Shown piece by piece: positions 36,003 to 49,589 of a stretch of DNA of 64,000 nt. The notes under the pieces are model-generated. The model was not told where the DNA came from, searched no databases, and saw only the letters and a list, made by a program, of their open reading frames with translations. Made by a program: the position numbers and the translations under genes. Within the stretch, counting starts at the first letter, position 1; every line of letters begins with the position of its first letter. The stretch is from Paragonimus westermani (taxonomy: Eukaryota; Platyhelminthes; Trematoda; Plagiorchiida; Troglotrematidae), in NCBI GenBank assembly GCA_008508345.1, contig QNGE01001229.1, positions 86,197-150,196 on the forward strand. Reading direction: 5' to 3'.

Positions 36003-36134
36003 CTCTGTCCGACAATCACCTTGTAGTACGACCAGTATATGATGCTTGACACGAGCAAACAAGTGAGTACACACAATAATTGGTTGTAAAACATGGAGGT
36101 TTGTCTTTGAGTTGATGCACTTCTTACCTTCGTC

Positions 36135-39100
36135 ATCAGAATGATTCTAATGGCGGCCGTTAATCTGAATCTCCTATGTTCGAATCCCCGATATCTATGC
36201 CTAGCACGGTATCTCTGGCTTCATCCATTCATAATGTTATATATGAACAAATCCCGACTTTCGCCAAGCAAAACAGTCTTTGAGCTGAATATACTTGCAT
36301 GTGCCGTCTTTCATTTCCACTTGCGCCTCGTTCTCGTTTGGGAAGGACTCAACAATCAAGCTGAATTCTATAAGCAGTAATCAGTCGATGTCACCCTTCC
36401 TTTTTGAGAATCCATAAGTCATTAAGATGTTGATATTAGTCTAGATAAAACCAGATTATCACCTTTCTTCATGGTTCTCACACAGAAAACATGTTTAACT
36501 CAGTTTGTTGCGCTCAACGAGATCATCATCATCATAATGGCCTTGGGCCTGATCAGAATGGATCGTGGCTCAATCCACCACAAACAGTTGGGTGAAACAG
36601 TGTGTTGGTCATGCAACAACGTGATCACGGAATACGAAGACTCGGAATGTTCCACTGAGCAAAGTGGGTAGGTGTCGTCTGGCTGGCTGGTGCGCCTGTG
36701 ACCATTTAAATCGTTGGTTAGGAACGTTATCCGAGATGGCTATGTGCCGCAGTCAACGGCATACCTGCATCCATACCATTTCTAGTTCATCCGCTTAGAT
36801 TTTTTTCATAAATGTTTGGCTTTTTGGTAACGTTCTGTTCTTCCGGAATATTTCACGTGACTGTTGGTGGTTTCAATTTAAAGTGCCAAGTACGATAAAC
36901 TTTCAGCTGTTATGAGGAGCACGTGAACCAAACATCACAGGCTATTCAAAGCGATTACTTGGCCAATTGATCGCTCATCTTAAGCGTTCCGGAATACGCG
37001 CCGGTGAACTGGCGTATTGATCATGTGAAAAATCCACTTGATGTGGGCTAATAGATTAGCACAGCGATGGTCAAACACAGCAAGTCTGTTGATATCTTTG
37101 TAATAAAAAGGCCAGTTTCCGAACCACAGAACGAAACAGAACCCATGCAAGCGTTACTCACCCCTCTTTTCAGCGACAGCAGAACGTCCCTCCAACGCTA
37201 CGGATAACGCAGGCTGGCTTCCATGAGTTTGAAATACTCATCGTTCCGGAAGGATAGAAGCACCACAGGTAACATGCTTTTTGTCGTTGGATAAACACAC
37301 CCTGTGTATGGAGAAACGCTGTCCAAAAACCATACTGGACCTGGCAACCCCTGTGTTATCGTGGTCTAATGGAGGCAGCCCCGTACATCGATAACATGCT
37401 ATTTCACTCACACCTCATCCACTCAGATCCTCTGTTTCATGACTCAACCCAAAAAGGTTGTAATTGGTTGTAAAAGGTCGATTCGAAAGTGAACCCAACG
37501 GTGCAATGCCTCACTGTCATTTCTAGCATGTTTTACCAACCGCTAAATGCTGTCACTCAGAAACGCACAACGGTAATCCGGACTATTGGGAGGTGACCAG
37601 ATTGTGCAGTAGTTGTTCTTGAAGTCTTGAAAGGGTATCATTTGTTAATATTCGTCTGCCAATAATGCTTCTCAACCAGCATGCCCTGCTCGAGCTTGAA
37701 ATGCAAAACGTTCGTAGAGTAGAAAGCGCTGAGCACTACGGGAAGGTGCAGACAGACAGGTGTTTAGCAGATAAGATAAACCAACAAACTGTACAGATTT
37801 TCGACGCACCGAATGATAATTTTCAATTAGTCTACTAAATTGCGTTCAGTACCTGTTGTCGCGAAACCAGGCTCGTTTAAAAGTAGATACCGTGAAATGG
37901 TATCGGCCTCGTAACGTTTATGTTAGGTGCAAAACTCCTGTTCATTAGCCTGTTAGTCCTACGAGAGCAAATTAATTTTGGTGCTGACTGTTACTCGGTA
38001 ACGCTTTGTTGACCTGATGTCGTGTTTGCTAAAGTAGGTGATACTGTCTGTTGGATAGTGAGGATAAAAGGGTGCTACGGTGTGTAATCAAAAGGACGGG
38101 AGAGACAGCTGGTAGCTTTCAATATACATCAGCTGGGGTCTACAATTTCCCATGGTTAAAATACATCTCGACTTTGATAAATGTATGTATGTGCAATTAA
38201 CTACGAAATCTCCGCCACCGTTGAACACATATATGGCTTCACGCTAGATTACTGTGAATAGTGTTCAGTTTGTTCTGTTCCGATTGGGTGATCACATATT
38301 GAACTTTAAGTGGAGAAATATATGAGCTTTTAAGAAGCTGAGGTAGATTTACCACGAAAAACTTGGTACTTTGAGAGGATGGACCACCTTCACACCTTAA
38401 GTTTGTACGGTCTGTGTTTGAAAGTTCTACGGATAAGCAAGAGACTATATTTTTAGTTGCAAACAAAAATGTTGATTGAATGGAGTTTTATCAGGTTAGT
38501 TGTGCCTGACGCTTTCAAACAACAGTTAACTAGATAATGAACTGCTGAGCTGGAAGCTGTCATCGTAGTGCCCCAGGCGATGGTTGGTTTGACCTGAGAG
38601 CTTGATGTAGACTCGGTCCTTGTGGATCTACGAAACAAGACGGGCAAAACAAATTAGTTGGACTTGAGCTTAAAAATAACAGCAGAATGGAGATCACAAC
38701 TCAGAGCTGCATTATATATGTGTTATGTTATGTGAGCTACATAAATAAGGTAGTCGGAGCCAGTTGAGATTGTTGTTGAAATATGGAATGTTGTTTTCAG
38801 AACTTAATGAGGGCCCATAGATGTATTTTGAGCAACCGTGTAGAGATGGTTATGTCATACTCCACAGTGACATTTCAACGAAATTCCTTGCGGTATGACG
38901 AGTAAAAACCCCTGAACTTAACTAAATGTAAACTTGCTGTCGTACGAATGTAAGAACGAAACTATACTAGTCTAACATAAACCGAAGGTGATATCACATA
39001 TATATAAAGGGTGGCAAAGTTACGCCTTGTCAAACGACCTACATGGCTGTCCTACACATCAAAGAAATATTAAGCATGCTCACTTATCAGTCCTAGTGGG

Positions 39101-40890
39101 ATTCACAAATTCACCGTAGTAGTGGAACCCGCAACATCGGTCGAACAGTTAACACTTCTGCGTACTTTTCTGAAAACACTGAGAGTGCCTTTGTGAAAAC
39201 ATGTGCTTCTTAGTACTCTCGTACTTACCACTTGAAAGAAACAGGGCAGATTATTCAGGCCAATATCTATTATAGTGTATTTATTGTCCACTAGACAGCA
39301 GCACCGTACCCTGTTACAAGCCTTCACAATCCCGCTCTCTTTGTGTGAAACCAATGGTAGTCACCTCAAAACTACGATAACATCCGGGATTATGAGACGC
39401 GAATATATCAAAAATCCCCTCAAAGCCGTGGGAGAAGAAAGCTTTTGATAACTTTCTCCTGCCAGCAGAATTATTCGAAGTTAAGTGACGATTACAATAT
39501 GATCGGTCAAATCATAAGGAAGGAACAAGACTGCTGAATAAGTGTTCACTACTACTTTGATGTGGCTATGGACAGAAAATAGGCCTTCGGCAGTCTGTGT
39601 AGACGTGGTTTGGTCAGTGGAACGGAAACAGGTTGCTTTACATTTTAAAGGGACAAAGTTTAACCAGAATGCTGGGGAATTTGGAAGAACTGCATCTGAA
39701 GATAGTAATCCGTGTGACCTAGTCGGATTGCGCCGTCTGGGTTGTCAACAAGATGTCGCATCTTGTGACCTTTCTCTAGGATGTGGAAGAGTCCAAAAAT
39801 ATGTCGCAAAGCGTTTTATATTAGTCCATCTTATGAGCCTAGGCAGTTATATGGGTGAGGATTGAAGAACTGATGTTCCTTGCTGTCCTAGACCGAAGTT
39901 AAATAGGGTAGTGTTTGCCCATTCCTTCGGACAAACTTCTGATGATGAAACTCATGTGTGTTGAACCACAGAAGCAGTCAAATGAATGTGCTAAAGATAA
40001 GGTAACTTTGGTGGAAATTAAAAACTTCAGATGCAGGCACATCACTTGCTCCGAGTGAAACCTGATAGTAAGGCATAACACATTATGGTAACCACATTTG
40101 CTAGATGACATGATGTTCAACACGCAGTTGTCTCCCCCGTGGGAAAACAAAGCTAAGGGGACTTCCACTGATAAGCACGGCATCCCGGCTTCTGAAGCAG
40201 TTTGTTTTTGTCTCACTATGTCACTCCGACTACCACTGACAAATTAACATTTGCCCATTCTTTAGCACAACGTGTTATTGTGAATCATTTATCGAATCAC
40301 CTCTTTCCTGCTTTGTTTTCTGCAGATAATTTTTAGTTGCCTCTCATTTAGTTCGGAAACGCTGTCTAATGAAACTTTGAAAATTCTTACTCTTTCATTT
40401 ACTTCGCCAATTCTGCTTGTCCCATTTATACAGACCTGTTCCACTCCCCGTTTTTAGTCGTCTTCACATCGTGAAGTGCTCACTTTTCTCTTAGGTCGTC
40501 CACTTGTTCTTCCACACTTGAGGTCATGACATTTTTAGTTCTGTCGATTAAACTGTATAATTTGTCATTTAGGATACCTTAGTCAACTGGTAACGTGTTT
40601 AACCATGACCCCTCTCGCCAGCCTACTTTATACCAGTTTCAATTCTTATGTTTGAATCTGTCATAGCCTGTGTAATGTAGTCATCGCGGTTGGCCGGAGT
40701 GTCTCCGTTTAGGACATTTGTTAAGATTTCCTGCTTGATAAGTGTTAAAACTCTGTTCACCAGTAGTGGTTAGTTCTACGTAGTGTAAGTTGAACATCAG
40801 TTGCAACTCATCGCAACCGCCGTAGTTCGGTTGTCCTCTTTCGGTAAGATATACCAGACTCACGTTTCGCTCTTGTTAGAGCATGTCACG
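36135..40890. other. Non-coding, nothing recognised
   Basis: Short frames only. A B-box-like gttcgaatccc at about 36178 has no convincing A box. The 107-codon frame at 39542-39865 starts at TTG or another non-ATG codon and has no known motif. Confidence 0.4.
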
Positions 40891-40894
40891 TGCA

Positions 40895-41050
40895 TATCCT
40901 TGCAGCAGCCAATACGGTCAACTCACTAGAGGCCAGTTGGAGCTCGAATCCCAGTTTCGACAAGGATGGCATTGCTGATGTGCTCTAACTTGAGTGAGAC
41001 TGAAGTATTAATATTATTTTCGAAACAGGCTCTTCAAGCGTTTACGAAGT
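40895..41050 (+). repeat. SINE-like repeat with B box and decayed hammerhead
   Basis: A B box (GAGCTCGAATCC, 40940-40951) is followed after about 20 nt by CTGATGT (40975-40981; the last core A is T), GCTCTAA (stem II 5' side) and a broken GAAA strand. Then comes the family landmark ATTTTCGAAACAGGCTC, matching TTTTCGAAAGAGGCTG at 59.4 kb. The A box is weak (TTGCAGCAGCC, about 40900). The element order is the same as at 59.4 kb, which supports the assignment despite low identity. Confidence 0.5.
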
Positions 41051-41054
41051 GGAA

Positions 41055-44000
41055 CAGTTACAATCAGTTGTGCAACTGATAGGTACCAAAATTCCCTACC
41101 ACTCAGTGGCCACTTGGTTTGAAACAACTTAGGCAAAGTTGAAGACACAAAAAGAGTAATCCACCACGCATGTCAGGTTATACAACCCTAACTGATGCAA
41201 ACTCTGAAAACTGAGGTTGGCTGATACCACTGAACTTCACTCTCAGTACTGTGCGACGGCGTTTACAGTGTTTATGCAGAAAAAAATATTCGTCTGTTGC
41301 AACGGGGTTGATTGTGTAGTTTTCCCGCCCTGACGCTATATTCTATCGTCCGCACACCTCTATCACGCATTGTTCGTTTTGTAATCACTTCCGAACGTGC
41401 ATACCTTGACCGTCGTCAGAAACTCCGGGGTTATGGCTTGAATATTGTCAATCCACTTACCTAGTTTTAGGACACGTTTGTGTCGTAAGTTTCCTTTCCT
41501 ATCGGGTGTCAGGCGGTAGACGAGCTAAGGGAAGATCCTGTTACTGGGGTCTGGAACCAGAGTTGACTTCGCCTGAGTACCGCATGCGTTTTTGGGTAGG
41601 CGGAACACCATTCGTTATAATGATTGGATCCCATCAGGACTTTCTTATCGGACGGCAGCTCAGGAGGAAGACAACGAAAATAAGCTTCGGGTGTTTAAAT
41701 GTTCGTCAGGCCACCCTATTATATGCACAAGGAAGACTTAAGCGTGGATAAGTTATTAATTTTCACCTCAGCGTTGGTGATTATTCGAGTCTTTTATCAC
41801 ACTCATTTTGGAGTTGAAGGCATTTCTTTTGCGTGAAGTGAGGCAGCTGAATTATCTTGAAGTTGGTGTCGGTTGTTTAAGCTGATGTTATCAGTCTCTC
41901 CTCTTTAAAAGTATCAAAAGCTTCATCTTATGACATAGACAAAGCAATAAATATCGATCGAGCATTTAACTTCCCAGTCGCCGTGGTTTTTCTCAAGATT
42001 CACGCAGGCTAACGTAATCTGCTGATCATGTTCTTGTACACTGCCTCCCTTCATTGGCGGTCGCGTTGTATGAAGTTCACTTAATCCGTTCTCATCAAGG
42101 TTTATTTGCATATCGGTGCACTTCTAGCATATGTTTTTTCGGTTGCCTACAGTTCACTGAGAAGCAATCCATTGCATCAGTTAAGATCATGTCTCTCGTG
42201 TATACGGGTTTTCGAATGAGGTTGTTCCTCTTGCTACGTGGGTGGCTAAGGGTTAAATCGTTCAGAGTTTCTTTCAAGTGACCCGATCCATAGCTCCATA
42301 TTTTTAGAAGGAACCCGCTTTGTTTGTCATTAGAGTTCGGCCTTCGGCAAGGATAATGCAGTGTTCGAGATATACAAATGTTGACATTTGCCATTTTGAA
42401 AATACTTGTGCGATTTACACTGTGCTTTTGTTTATAACAACACACATGCCACCTTGATTTTGAAGTCAGCAACAACATCGGGTGTCTTTGGAAACGACCT
42501 CATCGATAGGCTCAAGCGGTTATAGGCTCTGACGTCAAGTAAGAACCGAGGTCCACATAGATAAACACTGCTATTTCAATCCTTGAACTCTATACAAAAC
42601 AGTCATTTTGCCTTCTGCCAAAAATGGTCGGACAAGCAGGTGGACAACAAAATCGCGAAAGCCACGGATATCTAATCCTGTTTTTGTGACACGTGCTGAA
42701 ATAATGTGTTTGTTGCGTAGTGTGTGTATCACCGGTTCACTGCTGATTTTGAAGCAAAAACTAGTCTAGGCCTTAATGGTAACCCGGATCTCATGGTTCT
42801 GGTTAATGTGGAAAAAATTGGTGTACACACAAAACACGTAATTCTGATTAGTATTCAAAAGATAAGCGTTTGTTGGGGCGTTCCTAAATTTGTTATACTG
42901 GAATTATCTCAAACATAAAACCGTTCACTAGAAACCACCTACGGGAACTGACATTACGCGCACCAGGTATAATATTTTAGATGTCATGTTGAGGGAAAGA
43001 AAATTAGTTGTTCGGCAAAATCAATAACGAATACATCTACATTATTGGTTTATTTGTTGGAAACTCCAACACATTCATCTTCCAGTGTCATCAAATTCGT
43101 TTGTTGATCCCCGTTTGCAAACGTTGGATCACTGTCCGCTCTACTCAGTCGGACAATGAGCGTCTAGGCGAATTACGATGCTCGATTAATGGGTCGTTCC
43201 GGTTACCTTATTAGGCTGTGTCTTGATTAGCAAAGCGTTTATTCAAGCCAACCGTTAACGCTCATCACTGATTTTTCTGTACGCCACTTATTGATGGGTC
43301 GCATCTTATTGAGCAAATGCTTAGAACATCTTTGCAGTTGACATAATCAGCTGTTTAACCCAGTATCGTGAAAAATACTGTCTTGGCTCACAAAGTATTG
43401 CAGTATCATTGCGGCATCCCCGACCCTACAATATCATCAGGACGGACAAACGTGCCAGTCAGAGAACTTTCATCTGGTCACTTTAAGTTTGCATAGGATG
43501 TCTGAACATTAAAGAGGCAACCTTCCCAACTTCACTTCAGGTCACAGTTCTGCCGTTAACTCTGAAGAGATCATGGTACTTTTCATCCCACCTACGTTCT
43601 TGGAAATTTGCAATCAAACCTACGTAAGATAGTCCACTTCATCCTAATCGTAAGTACCACTATCACCTCACTTTTACAGGAACATTTTCCATTTCTCTAA
43701 CCATGGTACACTTTAAGCCATGGCATATTTGTGGAGTGAAGTCACCAGTTGACCTCCGTCTTGTCAAGGTACCTGTAATCCGTGAGCCGCGAGTAGTTTA
43801 ACCCCCAGTTTTCCATTAATAGGTGTGAAAAAATTTCAGCAGTCTTGATAATACCCACGTGAGGCCAACTATGTACAACCTCGATTATGTCCTAGTGCGT
43901 GTGAGTTGTTGGGTTATTGTGGCCTCAGAGTTAGACAGAACAGACTGTTTATTCATTCTGTTATGCGCTGCAGATGTACAGTATACTGAATATGACACAC

Positions 44001-47000
44001 GAGCCAGAGTTTAGACAGTCAAAACACCATACCGCTGTCTCTGAAGTCATTTAATCTATTTTGTGAACAGAAAGTAGTAAATCCAAAAATCAAGTGTGCC
44101 TGCCCCCCAGTTTTTCAACACTGACAAAGCCACTTACCAAAATAAGGGGAAGTGAACTTGAAACTCTATACAGCAGAGGTGATGTAGCTAGAAGAAGACT
44201 GAACAGTCAGCAATGATGAGGAAAAGTGTTTTCGATTACCTCATTTGCGTTCAGAAAACGTTGAGGGTGATCCTGTTGTATCAGGGACACTGAATTATGT
44301 ACGCAGGTTTCAGTTATTTGTGAAAATCATAATTACACCTAAGTAAGCGTAAAGTACATGGTTTCCATCCAGAACAATCAAGAGTACTACCGGTTATGAC
44401 AGCCTTTCCTCAAAATACTCCAATGCGCTCCCTGTTGATGTCTTCCGTTCTGTCGGAGATCATCATAGCACTGCAACGTCATCAATTCCATTACAGTGTG
44501 AACAAAGTCACATAACTGATGAACGCAAAATTAACATCTACTTGCATCCGTGTAAACCCAGAAACTACTGGTGAGGAAATAATCAATTTGTTGACTCGAT
44601 GGAAATCCTCAAGCTTGGTTTTTACAAAGTCTTCCCATCACGTGACCCACTTTTGAACATTATGAATGACAAGCTGTTTTCCAAAGCTCAGTCAACACAG
44701 ACAGCATATGTCCTGCACACACGTATTCAAATGTTGGTCAAGGTCATTTTGGAATTAACACAGATGATACAGCTCTCGCTGGCGATTCACTGCACTTTTA
44801 CCCAGGTGCACTCATCTCTCGGCATCAGTCCCCATGGGTAATCTGCCATCTGGTTTCACAGTGACTCCCTTATCTGTTCAATCTACACATGAGTGGGCAC
44901 CACATTCGAGTACAGGGCACAGTTCGACCAAAACTGCAAAGATAACTAGGTGCGGAATCACGTGAAATGCGACAGATGGTCACTGCAAGGCAATTTATGC
45001 TGTTGTGGCCTTACCGTTTAGTTAGGGCATCACCAATCGGAGATACTTTTGTGTACAAGCCAGCAGACGGATGCTAATTTTCCCTCCCAGCTTTTTGTCT
45101 GATACTTTATCCTCTGCATAGGTTAACCAGAAATCACTTCTACGCATATTGTGTTTGGCTTTCTAATATAACATGGGTATTGTAAACAGACGCAGCTACG
45201 ATCACAAGACTTCAAGATGACTGGGATACGAAACTTTATCGCGTTTTCTTGCAAATTGGACCCCGTACTACCCGGAAACTGGAGCATGGAAAAGTTTTAC
45301 TAATCCGACGTGAACTGACTCGTCTTATGCTATTCCTAAGTAAACGATCTCGGTGTGATGACGGTAGGTAATTAATGCTCATGTTATACGAAAGCTTACT
45401 CTCAAAATTACACCGAAAAACTGCTTACTGGTAGTAGTTTATCTGTAGGGCTGTGGTCTACTGGACTAACAACCTTGGGAAAATAGGACAATACAATAGG
45501 ATATTTGCTCGTTTACTCTTTACCTTGCATCGCAAAACGACGGGGAGTTCAGATCGGTCTTTGAGCTGTGGGTTTAGTGTCTGGTAAACCAAATAGATTT
45601 TCACTTCACCACTCCATGGCCAGTTCTCTGCTTGCTTGTACTCGGCAACTGGAATTCGACGTGGGCTGAAAATATCCATATTACGAGCTAAGCCGTTACG
45701 GACTAGACTGAAGCACTATGATTCGGCCCAGTGGGCACTCAGGTACATTTGGTTCAGCCACACTGACGACAGTTACAAAATTATGAATAAAGATATATGT
45801 TCAATAAACATGTGTGTACTTTATCTTTGACTAAATAAGCACAAAAATAGTGTGGTTGCATGTATAGTGGGTTGAGTAGCGAATGTTTTCTACAGGAAAC
45901 CCGATATCCGAGACGGGAGGTGCAATTTGTCATCTGCCAGTCTATCGGAAACGGATTCGCCTTGTGAAAATGTTGTTTATTCCAACAATAGACAACTTCA
46001 TGAGTGTCTTACCGCGTACGGTTTGTTGGTATTTTATATTTAACAACAGGGGTTGAGAAAGAGGTCTATGGCAATTCTACACCTGTGACCCCTTCTTAGT
46101 GATGTTCAATTTATATGTGATAAAATCTTCCACCATTCAACAGTGGTCACATCTATATTGCCCTACGGTAAACGGGCAATCTTCAGTTTTCGGCAAAACA
46201 ATGATTCTTCTTGCTGCGTTCATTTACAGTTTTCGTTCAAAAATGCGTCCGTACTCAGAATGGCTTTGATATTGATCATATCACCAAGTTGTTTTGGCAA
46301 GCGAAGCAACATTCTTCGTGAGTTCATACACTTCCAACATACGAGCGCCTCACGACACTTCAGTAGAACGCATGAAACATTTCTAGAAAATAATTTCTGT
46401 GGTTCATCTTGCGGTATTAATGATGATAAGGGGGATGTTAAACGGTAAATATCGCGTCAGGTTTCACTGTGCAAAGGGCGAATACCAGTGTTTTTCATCA
46501 AACGAATTCAATCTTGCAATGATCTGGACACAATCCAAGATCTTCCTCTCTCTTCGACTGTGGTTTTGGGTTAGATGTTTCTTTTGAATGCAGTGGTTTG
46601 GAAAAAAATAACTTTCAAAGTTATTTTCATATTTGCTTGTGTTCTATTTCTTCCTTCCCAAAGGCTTATCTGTTCATGTTCTAATGTCTGCGCGTACGCA
46701 GTTAATAACTCGTTCAATGAAAATTCGTTTTTGAAGATCTGCTAGACAAACTTCCCAGTCCAAATGAAATTCCGGCGTTACCGCCATCATTGGTCACATG
46801 AACACGACTGTTCATAACGTATACTGAGATTATTCAAAGGTCATCTGATTGAATTGTTTAAAGCGAACCAGTCTCGGAGGATTAACTGAATATCGGTCGA
46901 ATACATGGCCACTTTTAAATGCGATGCTCCGGTAACTAATCTCCAAGTTCACTTAGCATGCAGAGCTGCGAGACAAACAAATGAAGAGAATGGAAAATCA

Positions 47001-48540
47001 AGGCTCTGATCAGTTTGGGCAGATTAACCACTAGCAGTCTGGGGGCCAATTTTTCTTCTGGACTACAGTATTCAATCTCAACCGTCGTAAGAAAACATTG
47101 AGTGTGATTAGCACTGAAATTCTGCTAGATATGAGAATGCGTTGTCCCTCTATTTCCCCGTATTACATAAACTAAGATAACAAACATTTGCCCCATTACA
47201 ACTTGCTTTTGTGTACTCACAAATTTCAGACACCTTCACTGCAAATAGTTTTGGACGAAGGAGGCTTTACCTCATGAGTTACTCGTTCAAGGCCAGGAAA
47301 CACAGTCCGGTCTAATCATGGGTATTTTCTCTGTTCGTCTATAAATACATATACACCTTGGTCGTAATTTGTTTCTTGATACTGTTGAATGAGAAACATG
47401 GAACTGAAAGTGTACGTTTGACATTTCATAGGCTAGACCAAAAGGTCTACATGTCACGGATTCTTTAATGAATTGAAAGGTACTGTAACTGACTGCTGAT
47501 TTGGAGATGGAATTGTTCACATCCATTCAAATCCAAAAAGATTTACACCAATAATTGTCCATGCTCTCTTATGAGGACACAAAGACTGAAGTCATTTTAT
47601 ATGGTGCGGTGTAGTTGATGTGGTTCATACAAACAGTCGGAGGATGCAACAGATAGTTGCTGCCATATGCACGATTATAGTAGCCTGAAATATGTAAACG
47701 ATTCTTGAAATGGCTGATTGCTGAAAAGAAGATTATGGAGGACGAAGTGTTAAGTGAATCTCGGTGAACATCAAATGCAGAAGAAACATACCCACTTAAT
47801 CTGTTTCGTTCTTTCCATGTAGCATTTGAAAGTATTGTAACAGCCCACCAGTCTGCACTGATAAAAGTTCAAGATGTTTTCGGACAAAGACTTAAAGCAC
47901 ACTAGTGCTCTTGCAATCTGTTTGACTGACTGCCGAAATGACTTTGCTGGAACCATATGGTGAGTTAGATTTTCTTTCCTGCTAAATGTTTGTTGACTAC
48001 TTGTAGCTTCAAACCCCCAAAAGCGTTCAGTCAGTAAATATTACATGAATCTTAAGTGGTATACTTTATTTTCGGGTTATTTGGTGTGTGCGACTCTGGG
48101 CTCAAGATGTGTAGATCACAATACTACTGGAATGTTACACCAGTGACACCTGGACGCGGTTCCTTTGTCCATCGCAGTTGAGTAAATTCTAACCTAGTAT
48201 ATAACTGGGTTGCTTGAAGATCCTGTACAAATTTAGACAGTTGCTCCAGCTTGTATGACGCAATGAGGCGCAATCGGGAAGACACTGGCCAAACGTTCTA
48301 TCGATTAAATTACTCTTGTCCTGTGAGCAACCAGTGTATTAAGGGTGATAATTTGCTCTGCCAACCATAAAATTGTCGACTGGGTTTATCACCAAGGTAG
48401 CACAACCACCTTTGACCGTATGATCACTCATAACCAAATAACTATCCTTCCGTGGTACCTCATCTCGTTCCGCATTGTGTGTTGTGTTCGGACTCCGCGT
48501 ATAATCAAGCTCTTGCTTGGTTGTTCAGCCGATCAGTAAC
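41055..48540. other. Long non-coding stretch, nothing recognised
   Basis: The longest frame is 127 codons at 42095-42478 on the minus strand, within chance expectation and without a known motif. No PLE or SINE homology was found. It may be upstream intergenic sequence of the RRM gene. Confidence 0.4.
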
Positions 48541-48589
48541 TAAATCAGTAGGAGTAGCAGTACAGACGCACACCGTAGGCTGGAGATGC

Positions 48590-48990
48590 ACAATCCGTTT
48601 GTTTATGCCGGCACTGCGTCCACGTTCGAGCGAACCCGAAAGCACGACAACGCACGCGTGTGCAGCAAGAGAGCGAGTAATATGCGGGTCAACCATGGAC
48701 GGGTTGACCGAGCCTGTGAATGTAACCAGGTAACGCTTTGACCAAAATGCACAAATGCACACGCACACCTGATACGCAATGGCAACACAGCATAACGCAC
48801 GTGCGCACAGCTGATGGAAAGACTATCTGCTTGATTGGACATTGAGAGTAGCCGGGTGGTGGGACAGACACACTGTGTCAAATCACAAAGCCAGCAGCAG
48901 CAATGGCAGCAATACCGGTGGCAAACGATGCTGATGCGGCAGATGAAATGGATGACCACGTACCCACGTCATCACCGACATAGACGTTCG
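48590..48990 (+). promoter_or_regulatory. CpG-dense region upstream of RRM gene, likely promoter/5' exon
   Basis: I count 14 CpG in 48601-48720, far more than elsewhere in the window. Inside it, ATG at 48695 sits in an ACCATGG context and its 11-codon frame runs into CAG|GTAACG (donor at 48730). A second ATG at 48903 opens a protein-like frame (MAAIPVANDADAADEMDDHV). These are plausible 5' exons of the RRM gene, but their phases do not join simply to the RRM exon, so the exon structure is unresolved. Confidence 0.4.
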
Positions 48991-49140
48991 TAGTGTGAAC
49001 ACACCAAGAAATTACGGCTCAGTTGGTAGTCGAACGTACAGCTTAAATCAGCATTTCGTCACCGCACTGCATCATTTTGAACACTGTTGTGAGGATACAC
49101 ATTCGACTGCTTGGAAATTTGTACACTTAACTGTGAATCG

Positions 49141-49392
49141 ATGCGCTCGACGCAAGCTAATAATGAGGACCACCTTGGCGGGCGTACGAGCCACGACACC
49201 TTGACAAGTACCGTACAGACAAGTTCGTCTGCACTGAATTCCTCCGCATCTTCATGCGCCACCCTGGATCATTGGTCTGCCACTCTGTTGGCTGCACAGG
49301 CACTGGTGCGCACAAAAAAAGTGTTTGTCGGTGGAGTGGCGACGGGCACCACGGCGGAAGAACTTGAAGCATTTTTCAGTGAATTCGGAAAA
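49141..49392 (+). CDS. RRM RNA-binding protein (Musashi/hnRNP A-B/DAZAP1-like), 5' coding exon
   Basis: This exon encodes 84 residues in frame from the ATG at 49141. Residues 1-57 are polar and Ser/Thr rich, with no domain. From residue 58 an RNA recognition motif begins: TKKVFVGGVATGTTAEELEA, with RNP2 = VFVGGV (61-66), then FFSEFGK (79-84), the end of helix 1 and its loop. The exon stops at AAA|GTGAGT (GT at 49393), a strong donor, in phase 0. RRM proteins of this class bind single-stranded RNA and control splicing, stability or translation. RNP1 (K/R-G-F-G-F-V-x-F) should be in the next exon, which I could not find before 64000. The frame is open upstream to 49093, so an earlier exon could also join here. 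A CpG-dense region precedes it. The subfamily is uncertain. Confidence 0.72.
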
Positions 49393-49589
49393 GTGAGTTG
49401 GCTATCGGTAATTGGTAAAATTCACCTATTTTTTGGCAGAAACGCCATTACTTAACGCAGACAGTATGCGGAGCTCCATGCGTCAAATAATACATGGCTT
49501 GCTAACTATTCACAAAATTACTGAACAGCCGTCGCTGGTCTGGTCAATTTCAAATCGATCGCGCCCTTTGTAGGAGTATTCGACACAAA

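Larger units (their letters stand above)
35556..36130 (-). mobile_element. Penelope-like element 3' end with GIY-YIG domain
   Basis: This is the best preserved endonuclease end of its lineage in the window, on the minus strand. Order: HQLKDKPPCFTTNYCVYSLV, CSCQASYTGRTTR (YTG stands for the YIG motif), a stop, LSDRVREHHP. Then comes a frameshift caused by a 16-bp tandem duplication, and REHHRAWL, TVSSAIVTHLTDSNHSVSKK, AFRIVYRVP, MLTVAEAISIRLRNPDL, a stop, and AQKKFVRTLNFPWPTISEAH ending at the TGA at 35696-35694. The enzyme family nicks DNA for target-primed reverse transcription. The reverse transcriptase is absent. Two in-frame stops and the duplication make it a pseudogene. A hammerhead-like fold lies about 100 nt past the stop. 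Confidence 0.78.

Noticed and set aside
36160..36200. B-box-like gttcgaatccc
   Set aside because: No A box at tRNA spacing and no similarity to the SINE body downstream.
39938..39956. CTGATGATGAAAC
   Set aside because: A one-base spacer leaves no stem II, and unlike the 2.85-kb case there is no PLE context.
40575..40650. tRNA-like A-box string TAGTCAACTGGT with a weak B box
   Set aside because: The B box matches poorly and no cloverleaf forms; likely chance.
41506..41751. ORF containing FGCLNVRQ, reminiscent of a LINE endonuclease start
   Set aside because: Only a few residues resemble the xxxLNVRTL pattern, with none of the later endonuclease motifs nearby.
42095..42478. 127-codon minus-strand ORF
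   Set aside because: No recognised motif; within chance length.
45195..45345. Frame with LQDDWDTKLYRVFLQ, resembling LINE reverse transcriptase LQxDLD
   Set aside because: Too short, with no YADD or flanking RT blocks on either side.
48505..48959. Long minus-strand ORFs opposite the CpG-dense region
   Set aside because: Cys/Arg/Ser-rich frames caused by high CpG content opposite likely 5' exons; treated as antisense shadows.
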